Assembly: GCA_002989075.1 (NCBI GenBank)
Contig: PSQN01000005.1
Coordinates: 620,001 to 684,000, forward strand
Length of the DNA: 64,000 nt
Reading direction: 5' to 3'
From: Arthonia radiata
Lineage: Eukaryota > Ascomycota > Arthoniomycetes > Arthoniales > Arthoniaceae
The notes under the pieces are model-generated. The model saw nothing but the letters and a program-made list of their open reading frames with translations, searched no databases and was not told the DNA's origin. Position 1 is the stretch's first letter. Every line of letters starts with the position of its first letter. The translations under genes were made by a program, and so were the position numbers. This document shows positions 11,297 to 22,343 of the stretch, piece by piece.

Positions 11297-14030
11297 ATGA
11301 GTGCTATCGACGATGGTTCGAGTGCTGTAAACGTAGCTGGCAATCAAATACAAGAGAAGCCTGTTCAGGTAAGCAATGTCCCTGCGTGACTCCTGGCGAT
11401 GTCTGACCTCGTAGCAGCACCCAAGATCAAACAGGCCTCCAGCGCCGCTCCCAGACTTCGAGAACTACCACGTTGCGATCGACGATGGCATGGGTGATAT
11501 GCCCACCGCTCCCACTGCAGCTTCCACACGCCGCACTTCCGAGAAGCAGAAAGCTTGTCGCACCAGCATTGATGATGGATACTCGAAAAGGAATTCTGTG
11601 AAGCTTCCAGGCGTGTCGTCAAATAGCACCAACGAGGGCCAGATGGCGCAACAGACCAAGCACTCGTTTCGCCGCGAGCTGAAATACGACATTGCGTATC
11701 CGTCTAAAGTCCACTTCAAAGGAGCCAGCAAGCTCTCCGACATTGTCATTCGTGACAAAGAGGGTAATATCCACTCGCCAGCTCCATCGCAACGTGATCA
11801 CAAAGAAGATAGCAAGACAGCGCCTGATCGTCGCAAAAGCAAGCGCAACGCTCCAAATAATGCTGTGGCTATTGATGATGGCCAGTTCACGCCTGTTACA
11901 CGTAAAGCGCAACCGCAGCCTGCAACACAAAAAAATGACGCGGGTAGAGTAAAAGTGGAAGGCCCAATTGTCGACAAGCTCGATACGAATGATGCAGGTG
12001 CTAGCACACTTGATGAGGTGGAAATCGAGCCTGAGCCCACGGAGGTCATTCAGACCGCGAAACAAGGAAAAAAGAAGAAAGGCAAGAACAAGAAAGCCGC
12101 TAACGCCGACGTTGGAGACCAGCAACAGCAGACGGCAATTGACGTTCCCGAAGTTGTGACTGAGATGCCTCAAGCTGTCCACGCTGATGAGCCTGTCGAC
12201 AACAAGAAGGGCAAGAAGAAAGATAAGAAGAAGAAAGGACCGAAAGGGGCCGATGTCGCGGAGGATGCGGACACGAAGGCCGGCGATCATGACGTTACGT
12301 GGAAGGTGGAACCTGATCAGCCAGGAGCGGCCGAAGATAACGGAAACGCCGACATCATGTTCGTTGGCGAGGGTGTATGGGGAGCGGCGATCGACGAAGA
12401 ACAAGTGGACCGGGAGCCAAAGCCTGCAATCAAGCCTAAGACAGGAAGACTGAAGCAAGGAAAAAGCAAAACCAAAGCGTCGACCCCAGATTGGTATATC
12501 CCGCCGCCAGACCTTTCCACTGTCTCGAGCGTGAAACTATCTAGCACATGGGATTCACGCAAAAGCAAGGACAAGAGCTCACCAGCTGGAGATGTCTGGG
12601 GCGGCCTAGTAGAGGCTAAGCCTGACGTGAAAGTCTCTACCACACCCAACATCATCCCCGACCAAGATTCCGACAAGGTCTCCTCGAAGGTTTCAAGCAA
12701 ACGCACCGCCAGTAACGTGAGCGCGTGGAGTATCCTCCTGGGTGGCTCCGCACAAAGTCTAAAGCATTCATCAGTAAGCTCGAGAGGCTCTTTGGGTGAA
12801 GGTGTTCAGCCTCCACCTTTCATGATTCGCAGAGAAAGACCGTCCAGCACAAAGGACGATCAACAAGACCGTAAAACGTCAACAGCCGCATCCAAAGAAT
12901 CAGCCAAACAAGCACTCGCTGATCGTCAAAAGTCAAGCTACCGCCGCAAGGAGAGCGAAGATCCAAGCCTAATGTCCACCAACATGATCGTAGAAAGAGA
13001 TGCTGATCTCCGTCGTCGCCTGAAGAAACTCGATGAGCCCTCGCACCCCGAGTCAAAGGATCAACACAGCTCATCTCATCAGCGCAAGGAGTCCTCATCA
13101 GACAACATCTGGACGCCCAAGTTCAAAACAGACGTCCACCCTGACGAGTCAGCCTCGCAGGTTCTACCCAACACCTCCTCAACTGAGACATGGGACTTCG
13201 CGTACCCCAACGCAAAGACAAAATTCCACGCATCTGCAATCTCGTCGCACTTATCCGGCTCGAGGTCCGTTCGTAGTAAAGCAGAAGGCAGCAGTCTACT
13301 GCAAGGCTCCAGAGCCGCTCGCTCAAGTAACGAGCATCAGATGTCTGGCGCCGTGCAGGACAGCCACGTCTCATCTCGTCACAGCCCTGCCCCATCCGAG
13401 GTCAAACCCTCATCCTGGGCGTCGCGCATATCAGGACTTTCCGGCCGCTCAGACCCCATTGAAGCTTTTCCCTCTCCACTCGGAAGCAGATCCGCCTCTT
13501 CCACCCGCTCGCGTAGACATGACGACGAGCGCTCGCACGTCTCGTCGCACCACTCTCGATCGCCAGCGCGAAGCGAACACTCTCACCGTTCGGAGCGTAG
13601 TCATCGCTCTCGCAATGTGGTGGATGACAGCTGGGGTGGACCAGTCTCAGTGCGCGCATCTCAGGTCTCAGCTGAAAGCTCGTCGAGGCGAACCAACAGC
13701 AGTATCAAGCCGAGTCAGGTAAGGTCTGCGGCGACGCTGGAAGACGTCAAGGAAGATGATGTGCCGTCAAATTTGAGTCGGCTTTCACGAAACTCAAATG
13801 CGGCGTCGAAGACCTCGAGGGCGTCGCGTGTGTCTAGAGCTAGTGCTGGTGATGGAGCTGCATGGGGTCAAGAGAGTGGGTGGGAAGGTGGAAAGGGCGA
13901 ACGCGAAAGCGTGCAGGATGCCGTAGACGACAGCTGGGGCGCAGAGGAGATCAAGCAAGAGAATGGCGGATGGGGGTCAGCTGCAGGAAGCGAAAGCAAA
14001 AAGGAGGGGAAGAAGACGGGCGGTTGGTGA
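11297..14030 (+). CDS. large Ser/Lys-rich disordered protein with C-terminal WG/GW repeats, unrecognised
   Basis: Two exons, 11297-11368 and 11418-14030, give 894 aa. The start MSAIDDGSSAVN was chosen because donor gtaagc and acceptor gtagcag join in phase 0 to HPRSNRPPAPLPDFENYHVAID. No catalytic domain is visible. Features: Lys-rich patches (GKKKKGKNKK, KKGKKKDKKKKG) around residues 210-260, long Ser-rich stretches, Arg/His/Ser-rich RSEHSHRSERSHRSR, and tryptophans set mostly in WG or GW contexts (GVWGAA, DVWGGL, VDDSWGGP, AAWGQESGWEGG, VDDSWGAEE, GGWGS, TGGW at the C-terminus). VDDSWG occurs twice. The WG/GW pattern resembles Argonaute-hook proteins, but composition alone cannot establish this. 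Function unknown. Confidence 0.75.
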
Positions 14031-14511
14031 GCGGTCGCGATCAAATGCAGGCATGGAGGAAGGTTTGAAATGTTCTTGAAGGCGTCCAGTTGCTCGAACG
14101 ATATTCAAGGGACTACCACTTGAATTTGTTGGACTTGACCTCGAAGAAGCCGGCTGCATTCACTGGATAACTTTGCAGCAAGGCAACACGGACAAACTGA
14201 TCACGGTAATGTAAAAGGGAGCTTGGCGCTTCGAAGGTCTAATCCGAGCACAGAAGTCGACGCTCCCAAAGACTGCTACCGATGTGACACATACAACGTT
14301 GACTCGCCGTTTTCACAAGCGTTGCTAGTCTTGCATCATTGTTTCGTCATGGCAAGGAAGACCGACAACCTCGTGGACTCATCCCTCGTCAAAGCACTTA
14401 AAGCGCTCTCTGCAACCGAGGCCCCGCTCTACACAAAAGAGTACTGCAGACACTCAACGAACAGCACCGAGGATATCTTGACCAAGTGAAAGACTTTGGT
14501 ATCCCCTCTCA
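14031..14511. other. intergenic, 5' of the F-box-like gene
   Basis: A 480-bp gap. It contains a short open stretch with an internal ATG near 14349 (about 46 codons, no similarity). Most likely it is 3' UTR of the WG-rich gene plus promoter of the next gene. Confidence 0.5.
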
Positions 14512-15699
14512 ATGGCATCGCCATCATCCTCAACCGCAGCCAACGTTTTAGACACCCTCCCCTTCCTCCCGTCAGAGATCCGCCGCGCAATCTACGATCA
14601 ACTCCCCGCGCCCCGCAACGCCTGCCTAACCCGCGCCTTCCGCCTCGACTACTACGCCCATCAAACCCTCACCTTCACTATCTCCCCTCATCCGTACCCG
14701 CGCCTCCAGTACAAAGGCCGCCGCTGGCCCACCGCCATCAGCATCGCCAATACCCGCGGCTTCACTTACCCTCCGCTCTTTCCCGCATTTTTCGACTATC
14801 GCGTGGTGCAGCATGGCGACTCCACAGGTTGTAATGAGCGCTCGTTGAAACGGCATCAGCGTTACTTACCGCTTGATCTTTACGGTGCTGTGAGGGTCGA
14901 GGTGCTAGCACCCGGCCCGGAACACCCTGATGGTCTGATACGCGCGTATAATTGCATTACCTTCCTGCTGGAGCTGTTTGCGCAGATGCGATCGCCGCCA
15001 CGAAAGATGGAGGTGGTCCTGGTGGATCAGCTGCACCGCTGGCAGCTGGATAATTGTTCAATCACCAACGTACCTCCATTCTCACATGATGAGCGACGGA
15101 AGAAAACGCCAGACTGGCGGCTTCTACTCGGGCCGCTTATGCGCCTTTGTAACGTGGAATTGCGCTTCTCTTACCCCGAACGTATGACGCAGGGCGCAGA
15201 TAGTCCTGCTTTTCTTGCGGTCCTCGACGTGGTGAAGACCGCCGCACGCGCAAAGTCACCCCACCGTCAAGCCGCCGCACGCATCCTGTTCATTACAACC
15301 TGGCTCGAGGTCGCTATGACTTGGCTGCCGAGCTCAGCGCTGATACGCGAGCGCTACGCTTTCTGGGACATATCTTACGAAATCGCTACACGCGTACGCA
15401 TGGCCACCGTTCTCTGCACCGACGGTACGTCTCCATCATGGAAGAACAAGGCCTTTTGGAAGTGCGAGGAACAACGCCGCTTGAAAGACAGGTATAACCC
15501 GCGTTCCTGGTCCTGGTACTACATCAACTTCTTCGTCGAAAACGGGGCACTGGATTTGCGGGCGCAGTATCAAAGGACCTTAGCATCGGCTGCGCCGTCG
15601 GTATATGCGTGGTTCAGCAAGGGGTTGAAGACGCCGATTCCGAAGGTTGGGGACAGGCAGTATTGGCGAGATCTGAGGAAGTTGCTGAGTGGCGCGTAG
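14512..15699 (+). CDS. fungal F-box-like protein, 395 aa
   Basis: Single exon from ATG 14512. Residues about 13-35 (LDTLPFLPSEIRRAIYDQLP) have the LPxEIRxxIYxxL pattern of the degenerate F-box that opens many Pezizomycotina proteins. The rest has the mixed hydrophobic and aromatic composition of an alpha/beta domain, ending in a Trp/Tyr-rich C-terminus (SWSWYYINFFVENGALDLRA). Such proteins are thought to be substrate adaptors of SCF ubiquitin ligases, but only the motif is visible here. High GC and strong codon bias support that it is coding. Confidence 0.75.
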   Translation: MASPSSSTAANVLDTLPFLPSEIRRAIYDQLPAPRNACLTRAFRLDYYAHQTLTFTISPHPYPRLQYKGRRWPTAISIANTRGFTYPPLFPAFFDYRVVQHGDSTGCNERSLKRHQRYLPLDLYGAVRVEVLAPGPEHPDGLIRAYNCITFLLELFAQMRSPPRKMEVVLVDQLHRWQLDNCSITNVPPFSHDERRKKTPDWRLLLGPLMRLCNVELRFSYPERMTQGADSPAFLAVLDVVKTAARAKSPHRQAAARILFITTWLEVAMTWLPSSALIRERYAFWDISYEIATRVRMATVLCTDGTSPSWKNKAFWKCEEQRRLKDRYNPRSWSWYYINFFVENGALDLRAQYQRTLASAAPSVYAWFSKGLKTPIPKVGDRQYWRDLRKLLSGA

Positions 15700-16544
15700 A
15701 GAGAACCGCACTTGATATTGGAGAGTAAGAGGAGACCGATGTTGGTGAGGTGTGAGAGCTGTGAGGAGTTTGTTTCCAGGATGAGTTTGGAGACTGTGGA
15801 CAATGGTTCTACGAGATGTTTGAAAGCCGTTGGTACAAAGAATCAAGATTTCACACATTTATCCGAGGCTGATGAGTCTCGTCTGTGCACGTTGCGTTTC
15901 AAGTCTGGATAGCAGCGCCCGTCCTTGGGAAGTCTCACCTCTGGAGTGCCGTAGCTTACTCCTATCATCGGTGTAGGCAGAGAGCAACTGCCAAGCATAT
16001 ATCAACTACTAGCTCCCGTTATTAGCGTATTAACTTTTCCGGAGTAGACTCCCACGCGTGCCATTCAATACCCACGCCGTGGACCCGCAAAGAACGATGG
16101 GGATATCTAGATAGCGAAATCGATAATAGCAATTATTTTACAGTCAATAACTTTGCCAAAAATCACCGAAACTTGGTCTTATCTTCTCGAATGGCGTTGC
16201 ACCGAGACACAAGGATTAAGCACACTAGTCACTAGCCCCCGCTGGTACCTGAGCACAACAGTTTAGATTCCATCTATATTTCACCTCGCACATGACATGG
16301 AAGCCAAAGCATCTCCACTTCAGAATGCCAGGCCACAGCTCGTTTGTTGAAAATCAGAAAAATCGTATACAATGAGACCCGATCTCAGCGCCGTCGGCCC
16401 CAAACAAAGCCCGACACCTGTTCTTTGAAAGCAAACGAACGGGATTCATTCTCCGTTGCTTACTCCAGCTTCACTTTCGCGAAGATGCGATAACGAGAAC
16501 CATACCTACTTCTTGCGTGCCGTGCATCTCACATAGTCAGAGAC
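15700..16544. other. intergenic between the F-box-like gene and the URC4 gene
   Basis: An 845-bp gap. The 15720-15910 part stays open in one frame but has no recognisable similarity. The 15950-16330 part is AT-richer with nothing notable. The last 200 bp should be the URC4 promoter. Confidence 0.5.
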
Positions 16545-17831
16545 ATGGCCCAAAACCCCGCAGACACTCTCCTATCCCTCCCCTCGGTCCGCCGCCGCTC
16601 ATCCCTCCTACTCCCCTCGATACACTCAAACACCCTAGCCCACTTCACCGTCTCCCTCCCGCATCTGCACTCGCACGTCCTGCCCGCCGTAATCTCCACC
16701 ATCAAATCATACATCGGTACCTCACCTCCCTCATCAATCCCACCCCACGGCCGCTGGCAGCACTTTTCCATTGGCTCCAAACCGCGCCTCGACGATCTCA
16801 TCACCCAATGGCAGAGCACAGGCGTAGACAAGCACGAGCAAGTCCGCCGCGTCCTCGATCTCACCGTCATCTCAGTCCTCCTCGACGCCGGCGCCGGTAA
16901 CGCCTGGAGCTACACCGAAGATGGCACGTCCTACTCACGCAGCGAAGGACTGGCAGTAGCGTCTTTTCACATGTTCACCTCCGGCCTCTTTTCTTCGGAC
17001 ACCACTCAACCATATCGCGTCGACGCCGCAGGGCTCGCCTCCCTCGCCCCGGAATCCCTAGCATCAGGTCTCCAGGTAACACCCACGAACCCCATCTCCG
17101 GCCTCAAGGGGCGCACAAAGCTCCTTCAAGACCTCGGTACCGCATTAAGACAGCCCGCCTTCTTCGGCGAGGAAGGTAGACCTGGTAACATGCTCGGCTA
17201 CCTCCTCTCGTACCCGACCGGCGACTCACTCTCCGAACCGCCTGTCATCGACGTCCAAAAACTGTGGCGCGTGCTCACAAAAGGCCTCGGCTCGATCTGG
17301 CCTGTCCGTACCACTGTCGAAGGTAGAAACGTCGGCGATGCGTGGCACTACGCCCCCCTCAAGGACCTGCCGGGAAACGAGTTGAGAGGCGCAAGAGGCC
17401 AAAGTGTCATGCCATTTCACAAGCTAACGCAATGGCTCTGCTACTCTCTCCTCATCCCTTTCAAACGCATGCTGCACGCCACTATTGTTGGCGAAGAGCT
17501 GCTGACAGGCCTGCCTGAGTACCGCAACGGCGGGCTATTCGTCGATTACGGCGTGCTCACGCTCAGGCCCGCGGATGAAATGGAGACTGTGCCCGAGTTT
17601 GAGGCGGGGGATGAGGTCGTCGTAGAGTGGCGGGCCGCGACGGTGTGTCTGTTGGATATGCTGCTGCCGATGGTGAATGAGGCGCTGGGCTTGGAAGGCG
17701 AGGAGAAACTGAGTCTGGCGCAGATGCTGGAGGCGGGGAGTTGGGCTGCTGGACGGGCTGTGGCGGCTGAGAGGAGGCCTGTGGGGAAGGAGCCGCCGAT
17801 CGGGATTGTGAGTGACGGGACTGTGTTTTGA
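16545..17831 (+). CDS. urc4: uracil catabolism protein 4 (DUF1688 family)
   Basis: Single exon, ATG 16545, 428 aa, the usual full length for the family. Conserved DUF1688 blocks include the basic N-terminus LLSLPSVRRRSSLL, GRWQHFSIGSKPRLDDL, LDLTVISVLLDAGAGNAWSY, SRSEGLAVASFHMF, RTKLLQDLGTAL, GDAWHYAPL, MPFHKLTQWLCYSLLIPF and the GGLFVDYGVLTLR strand. URC4 belongs to the URC pathway that lets fungi use uracil as nitrogen source; its exact reaction is not settled. The URC1-type cyclohydrolase and other URC genes are not in this window. Confidence 0.93.
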   Translation: MAQNPADTLLSLPSVRRRSSLLLPSIHSNTLAHFTVSLPHLHSHVLPAVISTIKSYIGTSPPSSIPPHGRWQHFSIGSKPRLDDLITQWQSTGVDKHEQVRRVLDLTVISVLLDAGAGNAWSYTEDGTSYSRSEGLAVASFHMFTSGLFSSDTTQPYRVDAAGLASLAPESLASGLQVTPTNPISGLKGRTKLLQDLGTALRQPAFFGEEGRPGNMLGYLLSYPTGDSLSEPPVIDVQKLWRVLTKGLGSIWPVRTTVEGRNVGDAWHYAPLKDLPGNELRGARGQSVMPFHKLTQWLCYSLLIPFKRMLHATIVGEELLTGLPEYRNGGLFVDYGVLTLRPADEMETVPEFEAGDEVVVEWRAATVCLLDMLLPMVNEALGLEGEEKLSLAQMLEAGSWAAGRAVAAERRPVGKEPPIGIVSDGTVF

Positions 17832-18524
17832 GAGGTTACGCGGCGACGGCCTCGCGTGATCTCCTCAACGGACATGCGGAGATCCTGTATGACAACGCCA
17901 GCGAAAGCACACTGCTCCACATATCGAAGAGTAGCCGCGCGCAGCCTACATGACATCCCACAAGCGAGAAGCTATCGATTGGCATCGTTCGATTCAACAC
18001 ATTTGACCTGGGAGGTCAATATCATGCACGTGTTCGATTCAACACATTTGACTTGCGAGGCCACCATCAAGCACGACGTACCTGGCGCAACTACCACCTG
18101 ATGTGAACGGCATTGTCTACATTGTCAATGCTGCCGAGGCCAACGCTGAGACGCTGAGGCGGATGGGATAGCGAGGAAGGCCAACGATGGGGATAGAGAA
18201 GGGAACAGTCGTATTCAGACTTGCTTTTGGCATTGCTTGAAGGCGAAAGGGGAGACGATATTGCGGCAATAACGCACACGACGTTCGGACGTGCTTTCAA
18301 CAATAGCATGAAGATGCATCAGCGTCGGCAATAGATTCATGAAAGCCGTGTCAATTCAGTCATGATTTGTCTCATCCCTAAGCAGTCATCGTAAACCCGT
18401 ACACTCTTCCGAACAGTCTCGTAAACTCTGCTAACGGCTGGTCGCGTGACGTCTCTATGCGCATCATTCATCAACCCTCAGCACACACCTGCCTCTCACC
18501 CATCTTCTTCACCTCTCACACCCC
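17832..18524. other. intergenic between convergent urc4 and the bglE-like gene
   Basis: A 693-bp convergent gap. The only structure seen is the direct duplication at 17987-18075, listed separately. Confidence 0.5.
17987..18075. repeat. two-copy 44-bp direct repeat
   Basis: Both copies begin gttcgattcaacacatttga and continue with similar sequence to a catgcacg or caagcacg end. Copy 1 is 17987-18030 and copy 2 starts at 18032. Copy 2 has several substitutions. A local tandem duplication with no evident function. Confidence 0.6.
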
Positions 18525-21500
18525 CTACCAAAACCTCCCCCTAACCCCTACATCCCTACAACTCCACCCCACCTCCACCCCAAACGGCCCCTCCGGAATC
18601 CTCCAATTCTGCGCCCTCGCACTCCAATAGCTCAAATCCCTCCTCGTCAAATAAAAAGTCACTGTCTGCCTTTCCCCAGTCGCATACTGAATCGGGCTCT
18701 GCCCCACCCGATCATGCACCCGACCTCCATCGCTGAACGCCCCCATTCCGCCTTCACCGGGCACCTTAATGTCGTACACAAGCGGATGTCCCGTATGCTC
18801 GGGATTGCTGTAGTTTTCGTAGGTCGTGGGGCCGGGCATGGGCAGCGTGGAGTCGTACTCCGGTAACGTGCCCGTGTGCGTGCTCGACGGCCAGGCATAG
18901 GGCTCGTCTTCTGCTTCGAGCGCGGCTTTTGAGGACGCGGCGGCGGCTTCGGCGGAGAGGCCGGCAAGTTCGCCTTCGGCTATGGGGTCGTGGGCTAGGC
19001 CGGCGGGGTCGATGCGTTTTTCTTTTCTGGAGCTCTTCTGCTGCCGCTGCTGCTTTGGGTGAGATGAGGTGGGTGCGTCGCGGCGCCAGTTTATGGGTGG
19101 GACGGTGCCCGCTTCTTCGGGTTCGATCTCTGGTTCGTCGGCGTAGTCGTCGCCGGGGTCTTCGTCCTCTTCGTCAGGCTCAGAAGCGAGGGCCGCGGCT
19201 TTGATCTTCTTCAGCTTCTTCGCAGCCGCGATGAGCGCGTCGAGTTTGCCGCGCGGGGTCGGGTCCTTGGCTTGGCCTGCGTTTTGCAGGCTGTGTTGGT
19301 AGATGGCGTTGTCGGGGATTGTGCTGCCGGGCGTGGGCGCGGAGATGCTGCCGCGCAGGTGGATCTTGTCGAAACCTCTGAGGACCCTCGGTGGGAAGGT
19401 GATGGGCTCGTCGCCTTCCGTGACGTCCTCGGGGAAGACGATGTACAGCTGCGGGACGGCATGGCCGGAGCGCTCGCCGAGGTTGGTGACGTCGACCTCG
19501 ATTTGGACGAGCTCTTCGAAGATGGCGGGATTGCCGCCTTCGCCGCCGCCGGCTTGAGAGGGGGAAGAGGTGGGGAAAGTCTTCCAGTCGGGGTTGAGCT
19601 CGGGGGTTATGACGGTGTTGGGTTCAATGTAGGGGTAGATGAATTTCTTGAGGCGGCGAAAGCCAGCTGGGAAGTTTGACTCCGAGGCTGGCGGGATCTT
19701 GTTGCTGTAGGGTGGAGGTTCGACTTCGTCGGACGGGCGCGCTTCTGGGAACGGGTCGGGCTTGTCGGTGTATTTGTGTGTGATCTGGAGGTTGCTGATC
19801 TCATACTCCGAGTACGAGAGTCCGTATCCGAACTCGTAGCGCGGTGTGAGCTTGTTGGCGTCGAACCAGCGGTAGTCCACGAGGAGGCCTTCGGTGAAGT
19901 TTTGTTGCGGTATGGGATCGCGAGTCTCGTAGATGAGGTCTTTTGCTGGACCATAGTCTTCGAATTTCTTGGCGATGGTGTACGGTAGGTGGCCAGATGG
20001 GTTGACGCGGCCGAAGAGAACGTCGGCCAGGGCGTGGCCTGACTCCTGGCCTGGGAGGTTGGCAAAGAGGACACCGGCAACGTTGGGATGCTCGATAAAT
20101 CTCTCCAAAATTACTGGACCGACGGCATGGATGACAACGACGACATTCCCACGCCCGTCGATGCCGTTGCCCTGCTTGTTTGCCCGTTTGTCGTTACGTG
20201 CGTCGTCTGATGGCTGCATCTTAGCGAAAGGCGTCGCGTGGTGTTTTCCGCAACGGTCAGCAACTTCATTAATGAGCTTATCACCGTCCTTGTTGAGATA
20301 GAGGTCATTGCGATCTCCTTTGATACCATCAAAAGCAACGAAACCTTCACCGCCGATAGAATTGACAAAAACGATGCAGACGTCCTGCTCTTCGGCTTTA
20401 CTGGCGTCTTGCAGCAAGCCGAGACTGTTTTCTTCGGAGAGAACTAGATCTACTGAACTCTTCCTGAAATCACGCTTCAGGGCCTCAAACGGTGAAATGA
20501 GATAAGGAAACTCGACCGCACCCGAGCCCCAGCCTGTTGCCAGTGTGCCCTTGTTGCAAGCGCGATCTTCACAAGTGTTGGGTCCGCCATTAGGTAGGAC
20601 TGCATCCTCACCATATATTGCAACACGCATTTTCTGACTGCCCATGTCGATCTCGTATTCTGCTTCGTCTGACTGTGACCATCCATTACGACTCAGTGGC
20701 AGAATGTCGCCTGCATTTTTAAGTAGCACGATGCCCTCAGCAGCTACGCGTCGGGCCAGTCCACCATGCGAAAAACCACTGCCGGAAGTGGCGTCCACGT
20801 AATGATTCACAACATGCTCGGCATCATCATCACTGCCAGGAGCATTGACGCCAGTTTCCTTCTTTGTCCAAGAAGAGAAGTTGGGACCACCTTTACCATC
20901 AGGTGGAGGTCGCTCCCATGCATCTTGGCCGATCTGATACCAAGCGGCGACAATCCTGGTGACCATGTCGTTCAATCTCTCCAGTGGCACAGTCTCGTTC
21001 AGAACCGCTGTGGTTAGATGCGGCCCCCAGAATGGCAGTCCATCTTCCCACAGCTCACCATCACCAGGCATACTCATGTCCAAGCCAGCGACTGCACTCG
21101 CTACACCACTCCGTTGTGCCAGCCAATCGGACTGGATGAACCCTTGGAAGCCTAATTCGTCCTTGATAAATCCATTAAGCAGCTTGCTGTTTTGACAGGC
21201 GTATGAGTTGTTTACCATATTGTATGAGCACATCACACTACTCACACCCGCGCGAATCGCATCCGCAAACGGCCAACCGTAAAGCTCATGCAACGTCCGG
21301 TCATGCAGATTCGAGCTCATGGCATCCGCCAACCCCCATTCATGCGCCTGCCTATAATGTTCCTGCTCGTTCGCCACAAAATGCTTGATTGTCGCCATTA
21401 CGCCCTCCTCTTGTATCCCTCTTGTCGTCAACATAGCGGCATAGCCCTGTAAGACTGGGTCGACACCGAAAGATTCCCAATTGCGCCCGCCAGCAGGCGC

Positions 21501-22343
21501 ACGCCCAAAAGCGCCTACGCTCGGTCCTAAAATGACATTAACACCTTTCGCTCGTGCTTCGTATCCCATCATGCGTCCTCGTTTATACATTAGATTTGGA
21601 TTCCAGGTCGCGCCGACTGTCACGCCGGCCGGACTGGCTGTGATATTGTCTGCAAAGCGCAGACCCAGAGGTCCGTCTTGCAGACATAGGCTGGGAAAGC
21701 CAACCCTTATGGCGGGTCCGGTATTGCCGACGCAGAGCCCCATCATCCAGCCCGTGCCTGTTGTAATGTTGACTTTTTCTGCCAATGTCATGTTTCGCAC
21801 CATGTTCCATGCCTTTTCATATGCAGTCTCCCATTTCGGCATCGTCCCTCCTCGAGGCGACGGATACCATGGCGGTGAGCCGCCGTCTATCGTCACGCTC
21901 GATTGGTAAGAGGTCGGCTTGATCCGCGGCACGTAGGTCGTGCCTCTCCATGAGACAAGCAGGGCAAGCGCCGCGACTACAGCCAGTAGAGCAACGCATA
22001 TGCGTTTTGGCGACAGATACTGTACCGGCAGTATGCCAATGTTCCGGATTCTTGAGCTCACTCTTCGATGCGAGTATGCCGGTATTGCGGACCGCGAGGA
22101 TGCCTCGGAGTCTGATGAGCTTGTCGAGTCCCGCCTGGTCCGCGATCTTCGCGCCAACAACGTATCGTTTGATTTGTCGTTGCGGTAGGTCTCATCGTCG
22201 CTGTCTGATGCCCACTCCCCGTTGGCATACGCCAGAGGATCGTCGCGGTTGATGTCATCGGAAGAAGAGCGTGTGGCTTTGGTTCCGCGACTGTTTACTT
22301 GGTTCTTCACGGGTGTGTATTTGTGGGTTTTGGAGGAGCGCAT
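18525..22343 (-). CDS. bglE: membrane-anchored GH3 beta-glucosidase (BglE-like) with a 227-residue insert
   Basis: Single exon, ATG 22343, 1272 aa. A Ser/Arg/Asp-rich cytoplasmic N-terminus of about 113 residues precedes one membrane segment (RICVALLAVVAALALLVSW, about 114-132). That makes it a type II membrane protein with the enzyme outside. The GH3 catalytic domain follows: GPAIRVGFPSLCLQDGPLG, KHFVANEQEHYR and the nucleophile Asp406 in GFIQSDW. Then come the alpha/beta sandwich (AEGIVLLKNAGDILPL) and an FnIII-like domain. The FnIII-like domain is interrupted between RGFDKIHL (about 995) and GERQTVTFYLTRRDLS (about 1222) by a low-complexity acidic, Ala/Lys- and Pro-rich segment. The acid run DEEDEDPGDDYADEP lies in the insert. 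There is no intron boundary signal around the insert, so it appears to be translated. Confidence 0.92.
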   Translation of the reverse strand: MRSSKTHKYTPVKNQVNSRGTKATRSSSDDINRDDPLAYANGEWASDSDDETYRNDKSNDTLLARRSRTRRDSTSSSDSEASSRSAIPAYSHRRVSSRIRNIGILPVQYLSPKRICVALLAVVAALALLVSWRGTTYVPRIKPTSYQSSVTIDGGSPPWYPSPRGGTMPKWETAYEKAWNMVRNMTLAEKVNITTGTGWMMGLCVGNTGPAIRVGFPSLCLQDGPLGLRFADNITASPAGVTVGATWNPNLMYKRGRMMGYEARAKGVNVILGPSVGAFGRAPAGGRNWESFGVDPVLQGYAAMLTTRGIQEEGVMATIKHFVANEQEHYRQAHEWGLADAMSSNLHDRTLHELYGWPFADAIRAGVSSVMCSYNMVNNSYACQNSKLLNGFIKDELGFQGFIQSDWLAQRSGVASAVAGLDMSMPGDGELWEDGLPFWGPHLTTAVLNETVPLERLNDMVTRIVAAWYQIGQDAWERPPPDGKGGPNFSSWTKKETGVNAPGSDDDAEHVVNHYVDATSGSGFSHGGLARRVAAEGIVLLKNAGDILPLSRNGWSQSDEAEYEIDMGSQKMRVAIYGEDAVLPNGGPNTCEDRACNKGTLATGWGSGAVEFPYLISPFEALKRDFRKSSVDLVLSEENSLGLLQDASKAEEQDVCIVFVNSIGGEGFVAFDGIKGDRNDLYLNKDGDKLINEVADRCGKHHATPFAKMQPSDDARNDKRANKQGNGIDGRGNVVVVIHAVGPVILERFIEHPNVAGVLFANLPGQESGHALADVLFGRVNPSGHLPYTIAKKFEDYGPAKDLIYETRDPIPQQNFTEGLLVDYRWFDANKLTPRYEFGYGLSYSEYEISNLQITHKYTDKPDPFPEARPSDEVEPPPYSNKIPPASESNFPAGFRRLKKFIYPYIEPNTVITPELNPDWKTFPTSSPSQAGGGEGGNPAIFEELVQIEVDVTNLGERSGHAVPQLYIVFPEDVTEGDEPITFPPRVLRGFDKIHLRGSISAPTPGSTIPDNAIYQHSLQNAGQAKDPTPRGKLDALIAAAKKLKKIKAAALASEPDEEDEDPGDDYADEPEIEPEEAGTVPPINWRRDAPTSSHPKQQRQQKSSRKEKRIDPAGLAHDPIAEGELAGLSAEAAAASSKAALEAEDEPYAWPSSTHTGTLPEYDSTLPMPGPTTYENYSNPEHTGHPLVYDIKVPGEGGMGAFSDGGRVHDRVGQSPIQYATGERQTVTFYLTRRDLSYWSARAQNWRIPEGPFGVEVGWSCRDVGVRGRFW

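Noticed and set aside
11619-12458. 279-codon minus-strand ORF inside the WG-rich gene
   Set aside because: Antisense translation is Leu/Arg-rich without motifs, while the plus strand has an in-phase upstream exon and consistent composition.
14223-14489. 88-codon ORF between the WG-rich and F-box-like genes
   Set aside because: Begins at a non-ATG codon, has no similarity and no supporting splice sites; the internal ATG gives only 46 codons.
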